Below are positions 55,401 through 64,000 of a stretch of 64,000 bases of DNA, in pieces. Location of the stretch: the NCBI GenBank assembly GCA_030272585.1, contig BSYQ01000005.1, positions 1-64,000 of the forward strand, given 5' to 3'. The notes under the pieces were generated by a model. It was not told the origin of the DNA and searched no databases. It saw only the letters and a program-made list of their open reading frames with translations. The DNA comes from Bryopsis sp. KO-2023 (Eukaryota; Chlorophyta; Ulvophyceae; Bryopsidales; Bryopsidaceae). A program made the position numbers and the translations under genes. The first letter of the stretch is position 1. Every line of letters begins with the position of its first letter.

Positions 55401-55519
55401 AAAACCCTATTGTTCGAGATTTCTGTTCCGGCCCCAGGGAGGAGTTTCGAGATTCACTTTTCCGTGCGACTTATCAAAAACGTGAAAAATTAGTTTCGAC
55501 CACTGTTGGTGATTGGTGA
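52486..55519 (+). CDS. NAR1: NAR1/CIAO3 (NARFL), cytosolic Fe-S cluster assembly
   Basis: Seven exons, all with consistent phase: 52486-52602, 52776-53051, 53368-53599, 53717-53946, 54199-54453, 54969-55202, 55376-55519; 495 residues. Nar1 is the hydrogenase-like protein of the cytosolic iron-sulfur assembly pathway, handing clusters to the CIA targeting complex. N-terminal cluster cysteines are C23, C75, C78 and C81 (CLACSGC). C-terminal H-cluster-like cysteines are C207 (SSCPGW), C264 ([13 protein letters not shown]), C415 and C419 (MACPSGC). The conserved AYGFRNIQ and a terminal GDW tripeptide, the tail type recognised by the CIA targeting complex, are present. The start matches the family N-terminus (FSG...DFI.PSQ.C). 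It appears intact. Confidence 0.95.
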
Positions 55520-56762
55520 GAAAGGGGTGGAGTATTCATGGTAAAAGGGGGTGTTTGGGAAAACCAGAAAGAGAAAGATCTATGATTCGATGCATGGTTG
55601 TGGCTTGATAGATGTGCTGCTGAGTATTTTAAAATGGAGAGTAAACTGATGGATGTGTGAATGCTCTTCTGTGTAACCCAACACAGAAATTGGTTCATGG
55701 GTTCTGGTGGTGGTAATCAAGTGCAGAGACACTGAACATAATCCATTTTTCAATGTGTTGAAAATGGCAGTGTTGAGGAAGAGAGCGATTGTGAGTGTGT
55801 TGGTAACACTCTTGTAGCTCCCCAGAAAAAGAAAGCTGCAGGACCACCTGATGTTTCAAATCAACATCTCTTACCCTGTGTACTGCTGTCTTTTTCTCCC
55901 AATACTGAACATCCACTGAATTTATGTCACCTGTGTGTTCATGACCACTCCAGTACTTTCATTTGACAATGTTGCACCTGCTAGTGTTGAACATCCTACA
56001 GACAACAAACAGTTTCAACGACAGTTTTTTACACTAGGAAGCCGAACCTCACATCGTTCACAACACTCCCAACAGATACCTATCTCCAGTAACATTGATC
56101 AAGCCTGTTGACCAATTCCAATCTCCCTCAACTTAGTTAAGTAAATGGAGCAATACTCATCATTCCATCACCCCCTTACTCGAAATCAACACTGTGTTGT
56201 TTGCTGAGTAAAGCGTCGTTTTCGATTTGGGTTTTTTTTCTGTTGAAGCCGGAAAATCTATCGAACAATTTTTCTCCCCCAAAAAGTGCCCTTCCACATC
56301 ACTTTAAGCTTTATTTTGATTCAACCTTCTCTCCACTGAAAAGCTGACTACCAAAAGAAAAAAAGCATTACGTGCAACTTGTGTGTAGCCACAAGGGAAC
56401 TGGTCAAGACGTCTTCCAATTGGTTAATCGTTGCTGCATTGCCACCAATCGTGAAATGAATTCTGTGAAAAATGGTGGACAACACCAAAAAACAAGTATC
56501 CATGCAGCTACATTTGTTTGCACCCCACAGATGTTTATCATTCCTGGCAATAGAAGAAATATTGGAACCCAGATTTCAGTAGGCTGTGCACCATACCATG
56601 TACTCTGTGTACCCTACCCTATCCCCCGGCCCCCCCTCCGAGAAAAAAGAAAAATCCTAATGGCCTCAAACGTTGACAAAAAATCATGAGTACTTCTTGA
56701 TTCTCTTGATGTGACCAAAGAAAAACTGTCAACATGCCCGACCCTAAACCCCAACCCCAGAG
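55520..56762. other. Convergent 3' spacer
   Basis: Lies between the 3' ends of NAR1 and the FkbM-type gene. I see no gene; both 3' UTRs must end here. Confidence 0.5.
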
Positions 56763-58259
56763 TCATAGATTCTCGAAAAACACAGCCCCTATTTCTGTAA
56801 TCTCCACCAAATGGTCAAATTCCGCTCTTGTGCTCAAAATTTGCCCCGTATCGAAGCCATCCCTTCGAACGATGTACCCAGCATTTTGGAAAGTCTCCAA
56901 AAATTCCACTGGGTCTGATTTCGCATCGTGCATCAGCCAAGGGCCCCATTCACTCATGATTTTTGGAACGCCTCCATGCAGCAGAGTTTTTGGACCCCCT
57001 CCAACAACATGAGCTTCGTAACCCTAACAATGCACAAAGGCACAGTTTCAATAACACTTTTTCTGATTGCATGAGTGAACCCCAGTGGAAGCGAATATTC
57101 CCTGAAAAGACTTCATCTACAGCGAAACTAGCCGAATAAACCAATGCTGGGTTCCAAAGTACTTTGAATGTTTTGTGCCAGCCAGAATCAACAAAGAAAA
57201 CTAGATGGTTCAGAAAAACAGGAAATAGGTAGCAGGAGTTGTGAATGATGCAAATTGGATGCATACCTCGACATCCATTTTCACTAATCCAATGTTTTCC
57301 GACTCAGAGATTAAATCATCGAGTCGGCTGAAGGTCACGTTTTGTCGAAATACATAGGTCGGATGCGCAGGATCGCTGGACGACCAATCGTCCCCACACA
57401 CAATGGTGCCATCCCCCACATTGTACGTGATCGAAACCAGCTTGCACATGATGGGCTCTTCGGACAGCGCCGTCTCATGGATTGTTATCAAATCCTGCAA
57501 GTTGTTTTCGCAGATCGAGTGCTTGAACCCCTTTAGATTAGTCAACATCGGCTCCACTGAAATCACCCCGAAGCCCATGGATGCAATCAGGATGGAGTAC
57601 CAGCCGATATTCGCCCCGATGTCCAGGAATTTCACGTCTTTCTTCTCTATCCCCGAATCGTTTGCTTTCAGCCGTGTGTAATGCTCATTCATTGCCTTGA
57701 TGAACTCCCGTGAGGTGGCCAATTCCCAGGAACCATAATCCTTAATGGATTTGCTCACGATGTCCTTCGTTTTGTAGGTATTGATTCTGAACGAGGTGCC
57801 ATCCACAGTTGCAGTATTCATCGAAAAAAGCTCCATGTCGGACTGGGAAGCAGTCTCATGCAGACATTCGCAATAACTGGGAAGATCAAGCGAGGCATCA
57901 CAATTTCCGTCCACCGAACCCCCATCGGTGTTGGACGCAACAACCTCCCCGATTTCTTTCTTTGGCACTTTCTTCGCGACTTTCTTGGCCACTTTCTTCG
58001 ACGCTGCTGGGGTCACTTCAGGTTTTCCTGACGACTCTTTCGCAACGACGCCTGCCTTCACCAGAATCTCTGGTGTGCTGAAACTACTCGGTTTCGTGCT
58101 ATCCACCACGAATGGGACTCCCCGCGATCGAAGTCCAACGTGCTCCTCCACGGAGAGCTTCCCCCAATTGCCATCGCTTCGGTACAACGCCACGAATGAA
58201 ACGAAACCCAAGCAAAACAATGCTGCGAACAGTATCGACTTGCTATCTCGGGGCACCAT
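56763..58259 (-). CDS. FkbM-type methyltransferase, type II membrane protein
   Basis: Two exons, 58259-57267 and 57023-56763, joined in phase 0 (donor GTATGC, acceptor TTAG), give 417 residues. After five N-terminal residues a hydrophobic segment (ILFAALFCLGFVSFVALY, about 9-26) is a signal anchor. A Lys-rich stem (KKVAKKVAKKVPKK) and a Cys-containing region follow. The SAM-binding motif DIGANIGWYS starts the methyltransferase domain, with VISVEPM as motif II, and exon 2 begins GYEAHV after KMDVE, the FkbM-family signature. The usual substrates are sugar or related hydroxyls; a Golgi or ER lumenal location is inferred. The ATG at 58259 is chosen because the frame upstream has no ATG. Confidence 0.87.
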
Positions 58260-59900
58260 GCCGAATCGCTGCAAAGACGCTTTTCGTCAACGCCCCCGAA
58301 GCCAGCAGAGAAATATCTCGCGTCTCAGCTCCCGCGAGGAAATGAAGCACGCGTTGTTGCTTTCGGTGTGACTCAGCGTTGGTTTGGGGTTGGTGATCGT
58401 CAAGGGATTCTCACCCAAATGTGGAAACAAACGCACTCCCCGATACACACTTGAAACACGTGACCTTTTCAACGCCCAAATGTGAACTGTTGAGCGTCCT
58501 TTCTCTTTCGTCGAAACACTGCTCCCACCTTTCCGCTCACTTGCTCAGCAGCACCAAATTCCTCCCTCCTCCTTAGTTCCATCAACTCTGGACGATTTCC
58601 CATTTCAGTCAGGTGTTCTTTCCCTCAAATGTGTGAGTCTTCTGTTTCTGTGATTGTTTTGTGCAGCACCCCCCCCCCCCTCCTCTCATGAAATTTTATT
58701 CATGTGGAAAGTAGGCCAAGGTAGGCATGCACGGATCGAAGATGTTGAGAATGATTGAATTTGGAATGGAATCCTTTGGGTTAATTGTTCTAGGAAGCAT
58801 CTTGGTTGGAAAAAATGATGGATTTGGATGCCTGATAATATGTACTTGGGTTTTTTCTTGATGTGCAACTTACATTTTTTTATTGATAAAAAGTTTGCGA
58901 CTGAACAACATTTTTCTGGGGTTCAACACCACGTGGGCAAGGTCATTCTTCTGATCACTCAAGAGGTACTGCCCAGACTGACCACGTGACATTAGCAGGA
59001 ATTGCACACTTTTGTGGTCCCATCCTGTTGATATGGAGTGGCTGTGCCCAACGAAACTGTCTGTTTCTTTTCAACAAGTTTTCCACAGTTTCAATAAATT
59101 ACAATAGGTTGTCGACCCTGAATTTTGAACGGTGCAGAATACATGAAGGATTGACTGTATCGGTATAAAAGGGGAAAGTGGAACCAAACAGTAACTGTAA
59201 CTTGACTCAACCTGGCAAGAGTCTGATTGAGGCCTAGACAAAAATATAAAATTGCAAGAGAGCTTGATCCATGAAATCAGTTTGGTCAAGCAGTGAGGTG
59301 TAACGATCTCGACACCCCATCAATCAACTTCTTTTAAACACCCCCACGGCGTCCGTCGCGAGCACCCTGTCTGCCAAGCTTCCATCCCCTAGAAAAGGGA
59401 GCCCTGCACAACCCATTTGCCAGCGCCAAATATTTTATAGTTTTCAGGGAAAGAGCGGGAGCCGGTGGTCGTGGCGAAGACATTGCGGTGAGGCTCGTTG
59501 CGTGGGGTCATTTTTTTCTGCCGTTTCGCTCTGCGATCCCCACGGTTGCGCCGCGTCGATCGGGACGTGGCGTGGCTTAGCTTGGCTACCACGGATCATT
59601 GGCTCGAGTTTGGATTGGCTGGGCGACCCTTCGCCTTATGCGGACAGCCTGTCGATTGATTGGGTTTCAGAGATGCGGGAGGACAACGGGGGTTACGACA
59701 ACGTCTTTGAACCGGAGTCGCAAAGTTTCGATCAAGGATACCAAAAATCGCCCCCGACGACCTTCGCTTTTTTTTTTTTTTTTTCGTCGTCGCTCTCTTT
59801 TTCAAGAAGAACTTGCCTTTTCCCATGTGGCAACCGCTGGAGGTGGTTGTAAAGGTGTTTTTTTTTCTCCTTCTCGTTCCGTGAGTGGGTTTATAAGGGG
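58260..59900. other. Intergenic region upstream of the FkbM-type and SR genes
   Basis: Divergent promoters must lie here. No further gene is supported; short frames near 59500-59850 lack domains. Poly-C, poly-T and poly-A tracts are present. Confidence 0.4.
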
Positions 59901-59910
59901 GATATAAAAG
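59901..59910 (+). promoter_or_regulatory. TATA box, likely for the SR-protein gene
   Basis: GATATAAAAG is followed about 30 bp later by a pyrimidine-rich start region. The first coding exon of the SR gene is preceded by an acceptor (TTTTTTTTCAG, ending at 60887), so a 5' UTR intron between about 59.95 and 60.89 kb is likely. Confidence 0.45.
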
Positions 59911-60911
59911 CTTCAGCACGTCCAACAATCCCACGCCTCCTAGGCATTCCCCCTTCTGGCCCAAACGCGAAAGTTCCTTAATCTTTTTTTCGTTTTTGCT
60001 CTCTATTTTTTACTCTTGCTTTTTGCTTTAGTTTTTTTTTTCTTCTTCGGCCTAAGGGTCAGCTCATTTCTGATGGACGGGCAGTGATATCACATCACAG
60101 CCAACCCCCCCAATCGGAAAAAAGAATTGAATTGGATGGCTAGGGCGGACGAACATCATGTTCGAAATCGAAAAGAGGGGGGGGGGAGGGGGCAAGAAAA
60201 GAGAGGGAACTGGAAATTGGAAAGTAAACATAAACCCCCCTTGAGCGATCAGAAATCCATGCGGGTCGAAAGCGATTGTGCGATGTTTCATTATCTCTGG
60301 TGGTGGCTATGGTGTTCTGGGGAGCTTTTCAAATTCGGACGGTCACTTTTTGGAGGTGGATTGGACTTGGAGTTCTTGGAGTGCTCTGGATTGGATCTGG
60401 AGCACCTCTTGACGTATGGAATCTTTATATGACTATTTATCACAACACCAAGGGAAAAAGAAACAGGGTAAAAAAAAAAAAAAAACTTATGAAATCAAAT
60501 ACCTCACTTCTGTGAGGGCCTGGATGGTTCTCTCGACTGAAGCCAGTAGTGTCACACTTGATGGATTGAGTGGTGTTTTTATCTTAGGCCAAACCCAGTA
60601 GGACTGAGATTCTACTCTGCGCAGTTTTGATAGGAAAAGAGAGATGGTTCAGCCATGGGATGGTTTGGTTTCAGGCACCACCACAGTTCACTCTTATCAT
60701 TCAGGATTAGGGCTCAATTTGCCTCCACTAGAGTCCAATATTCATATTTGAAGTTCCAATAACAAGAGAAAATTGGGGCGGATGACCTGATTTTTCCCTC
60801 ACCCATGTGGTTCATTTTTTTACCCACCAAAACCATACCGAAAATCATCCACTCTAAGCAAGACATACTGTTCTGCTTTTTTTTCAGGCATCTACAGTTT
60901 GAGGAGCAGCC

Positions 60912-61704
60912 ATGAGTGGGAGGATTATCTATGTGGGCAATCTGCCCCTGGATATCAAAGAGTGGGAAATAGAGGACTTGTTCTTCAAATATGGAAAAAT
61001 CGTCAACATAGACTTGAAATTGCCCCCCAGACCACCTGGCTATGCTTTCGTGGAATTCGAGGATGCCAGGGATGCGATGGACGCAGTCAAAGGAAGGGAT
61101 CGATATGAAGCTTTTGGAGAGCAACTCCGAGTATGTTGAGAATGGAAAACCCCCTGAGGATCTGTTTTTTTTTGTCACCAATAATCAACATTGATTTAAG
61201 GGGGCGGAAAAAGGAAGAGTCATGCAAGCATTACCCCTCGGAGCAAAATTACACTTTCTGGTGGCTAGGGGACATTTTCCCTGGCCCATTTCTGTCGTCA
61301 AGATGTTACATTGTTGCTTGCTTTTTGGTGTGGAATTGTTTCTGTCCAATTTCCAGTGTAACAAGAGTTTGGTTCCAACGTAGGTGGAGATTTCACATGG
61401 AGGTGGCCGTCGTGGAAACCCAGCAGGGGGTGGTGGTGGTGGCAGAAGAGAGGTGTGACATTCTGATGCTTGGAAAAGAGGAAATAAATGCAAATTCGGG
61501 CTTCATATTTTTTGGCAGAATCTGCTACAGAAACCACCAGATAATCTCAAGCCCATTGTGAGCTGACTTTTGGAAGTCCTCTGCACTCCTGTTTTGGTTC
61601 CTATGATGTCCCACGGCTACGTTTTTGACTCTGCTCACTTTTTATGCACTTCTTTGAATCAGATGGACGGGCCTTACAGAGGTGGAGGTGGTGGTGGAGG
61701 AGGA

Positions 61705-61736
<32 letters not shown>

Positions 61737-63266
61737 GGGGGGGTACCCACGGTCGAGAGGTGCAGGGGCTGGTTCTTATGGAGTTTCCAGGAGAACCGAC
61801 TACAGGACCATTGTGTCTGGTTTGCCGAATTCTTGCTCCTGGCAGGATCTGAAGGACCACATGCGAAAGGGGGGAGAGGTCACTTTTGCACAGGTGTGGA
61901 ATGGGCTGCTTGTTGGAATTTTGGCTGGTTTGTGGTGGGGCTATTCAGTCACTGTCCAGAGGAAGGGGGGGGGGGGGGGAAATAGTCAATAGCCGTCAGT
62001 AGTAGGGCATACGATTATTGGATGGAAATGTAGATGGGTTCAGAGCAGGTGTAATTCTCGTCTATGTTGTTTTTGATACCTTGTCTATATATTTGTTCGA
62101 AGACCTAGTCACAGAAATAGTAGAAAACGAGTGAACACTGGAATATGAGTCAGTGTGGCATCACCTGCAGTCATGTTCCGTGCATTTAAAGGAATGCTGA
62201 AAAGTGCTGGTTTGCTGTGCTCTTGATACAGTGTTTGATATGGAGCCAAAATTTGTGACATTTGTGTGGTGGATGAAAATGAAACAGGTCATGCGTGATC
62301 GGGATGGTATGATTGGACTGGTGGATTACTCCACCTACGAGGATATGAAGCATGCCATTTGTAGGCTGGATGACACGGAGTTCCGAAACCCTTTCGACAA
62401 GGGGTACATCCGAGTTCGGGAGGACAGAGGAAGGGGAGGCCGTCGATCACCTCACTCGCGATCCTACAGTCGCAGCCGCAGCAGAAGCCGCAGTCGCAGC
62501 AGGTAATCAAACACTAGATTACTGTGTTTGCGCTCTGTCTGTCTTGAGGAGTCATGGTGACCAAGATTTAGGTCAAACTTGATAACCAATTAATTAGTTG
62601 GTTTCGAAATCGTAGTCAGTTTGCATGTCACACTTGATTGCAATCAAAGAATGACATGAACAGAAGCAGAGAACCCTTTTCCCGGTCCTGACCAGATGTT
62701 GATCGAATTAAATTTGTACATTGATATTTTTTTGGGGGGGTTCCACTTGTAAATAGGCCAAGGAAGGCGTCGAGGTCTTTATCCAGAAGCAAATCAGTTT
62801 CTCCTCGTCGAAGCCGGAGCCGATCCAGGTCGAAATCGTTCGAGAAGGTACACTCTCCGAATCCAACTGTAGTTTCCTGATAGAAAATGATTGGTGCTGT
62901 TTCTTTCCAGCTATTTTTGGAATTGTTCAGGACAGATTTCACATTCCCAATTTGAGACAATTGCTCCTGACCCTTGTCTTCCCTGATTTTACCCAGAATG
63001 GAATGCCTTCATGTTTTTTTATTGTTCTCGATTCCGCTCAAGAATCTGAGCCCCGACTCTTTCCACTGTAAAAAGTGACAAGTTTTGATGGCAAGATTTT
63101 GTCTCCCTCTATCCATGTATGTACTTCGCAGGTAAAGGAGGAGAAGAAATCATCCTTGTCTCTGTCACCCATAAAAAAGGAGGAATCCCCCAACGGCCAT
63201 GTGAGGTCTCCTTCACGGAGTGCCTCCCCTAAGAGGAGCCGCTCCAGAAGCCCCCGCTCCCAGTGA
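60912..63266 (+). CDS. SRSF1: SRSF1/ASF-like SR splicing factor
   Basis: Six exons with consistent phase: 60912-61130, 61384-61452, 61663-61893, 62288-62502, 62757-62847, 63132-63266; 319 residues. RRM1 (about 4-73) has RNP2 IIYVGNLP and RNP1 PGYAFVEF. A Gly-rich linker contains a run of about 17 Gly. RRM2 is the pseudo-RRM of the SRSF1 class with the diagnostic [10 protein letters not shown] heptapeptide region. An RS domain follows ([14 protein letters not shown], then RS and SP repeats) to the end. The protein binds exonic enhancers and recruits U1 and U2AF in the nucleus; the RS repeats are phosphorylation targets. The ATG follows a short 5' UTR after an acceptor at 60887. Confidence 0.93.
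61684..61742 (+). repeat. GGN microsatellite encoding poly-Gly
   Basis: Tandem GGT/GGA/GGC triplets ending in a G run lie inside exon 3 of the SR gene and encode the Gly tract of the inter-RRM linker. Length variation is expected. Confidence 0.85.
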
Positions 63267-64000
63267 AGAAAATGCAGGAAATCACCCAGCAGCAGAAATG
63301 CCAATCGAAGAAGAAAAAAAAAGGAAGATAATCATATTGAGGCCGACGACACTGTAACACAGTTTTTTTTCTTTCTGGCAGTTGAATTTGAGGAAGTCCG
63401 AGAAGGATCAGTTAACATATTGAGAGGGGGGGGGGGGTGGATGAGGTTGAATTTCGGGGGAGCATGGGCTTTGTTTTGTTTTCATTGAGAATCTCCTAGT
63501 CAGATTGCGTTGTGTTTGGGGGTCACAAAGTGCTTGTGTTGATTTGTGGGTTCTTGTGAGCTTTGGGGATCTGCATGTAGGGGGTGGGGTGAACATTGCT
63601 AAGCATTCTGTAATGAAAGGATTGTTCTGGTTGGGAGAGTCCTCCAGGCATTGTTTTTTCATCTGAATGAGTGTGGAATTCTGAATCATCCCAGTGTTCC
63701 TAAACGTCGTCGGAAGTTCGATTGCGCAGTGCGGATCGGAAAATTGTCGAAAGAATCGTACGAAAATGCTGACTCGACGTTGTCGATGTAGCGCCTGTCG
63801 ATGTAGCGCCGTGTTGCGGTTCCTAATGGTCCACCACGCCTCCCAGCGGTTGCATCGAATTTTTTTTTATGCCGTTCTGACGATTCATCCGACTTGATGG
63901 TTGTACGGCCGGTTTCCTCCCTGTTAGCAATTTCGTGAGTTTCCGGTGTACGTCTCAGTTCAACCAAGGGAGAGATCCAGAATGGTTTGGCTCTTTTCTT
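63267..64000. other. Downstream spacer to window end
   Basis: Contains the 3' UTR of the SR gene. A 93-codon minus-strand frame (63967-63686) has no recognised domain, but could be the first exon of a gene leaving the window. A 15-bp tandem duplication (TGTCGATGTAGCGCC) lies at 63780-63810 within it. Confidence 0.4.

Noticed and set aside
59502-59964. Overlapping frames of about 116-122 codons upstream of the SR gene
   Set aside because: No domain or splice partner; they cross poly-T tracts and probably lie in promoter or 5' UTR sequence.

Overview
The window is a eukaryotic chromosome end. It opens with about 4.6 kb of uninterrupted CCCTAAA telomere repeat (TTTAGGG read toward the end), the repeat typical of land plants, many green algae and several other protists. 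Host genes have short GT-AG introns and read with the standard code. I cannot name the species. An LRR-ARM-patatin phospholipase of the plant pPLA-I type and chromodomain Ty3/gypsy elements with an initiator-Met-like primer site suit a plant- or alga-related lineage, but this is inference.

Layout. 1-4591: telomere. 4592-8612: subtelomeric DNA with a tRNA-like sequence, a GC-rich duplicated block and an 11-unit 168/178-bp satellite. 9003-12229 (minus): a decayed LRR-ARM-patatin gene, abutting a ribosomal protein eL6 pseudogene. 12711-13237: an interstitial telomere-linked repeat holding a fold-back element. About 13.2-41.6 kb: a nested transposon stack. Host element D (gag-like ORF plus the start of a reverse transcriptase) is split by LTR element A (16028-33552, target duplication ACCAT) and LTR element C (34076-41354, GTGTT). 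A is itself split by non-autonomous LTR element B (16932-25235, CCGAC). All three pairs of LTRs are identical or differ at one base, so the stack is young. 41.6-46.3 kb: more subtelomeric mosaic with interstitial telomere motifs, a solo LTR, a 700-bp palindrome and an integrase remnant. 46.3-50.5 kb is largely featureless apart from a Harbinger-type MITE. From 50.5 kb the DNA becomes ordinary gene space: an F-box/LRR gene (minus), NAR1 (plus), an FkbM-type methyltransferase (minus) and an SRSF1-like splicing factor (plus).

The most unusual material is in the retroelements. Element A has its zinc knuckle-protease-RT start segment inverted next to the 3' LTR, beside a 52-bp LTR fragment, and carries an extra 588-residue coiled-coil/Cys-rich ORF after pol behind its own TATA motif. 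The LTRs of element C, and a related solo LTR, carry tRNA acceptor-plus-T-arm minihelix motifs. Elements B and C contain long stretches almost without CpG that begin abruptly inside the element.

Gene models (NAR1, F-box/LRR, FkbM, SR protein) were built by hand from splice sites whose phases all agree. Protein identities rest on motif recognition, not on database searches.
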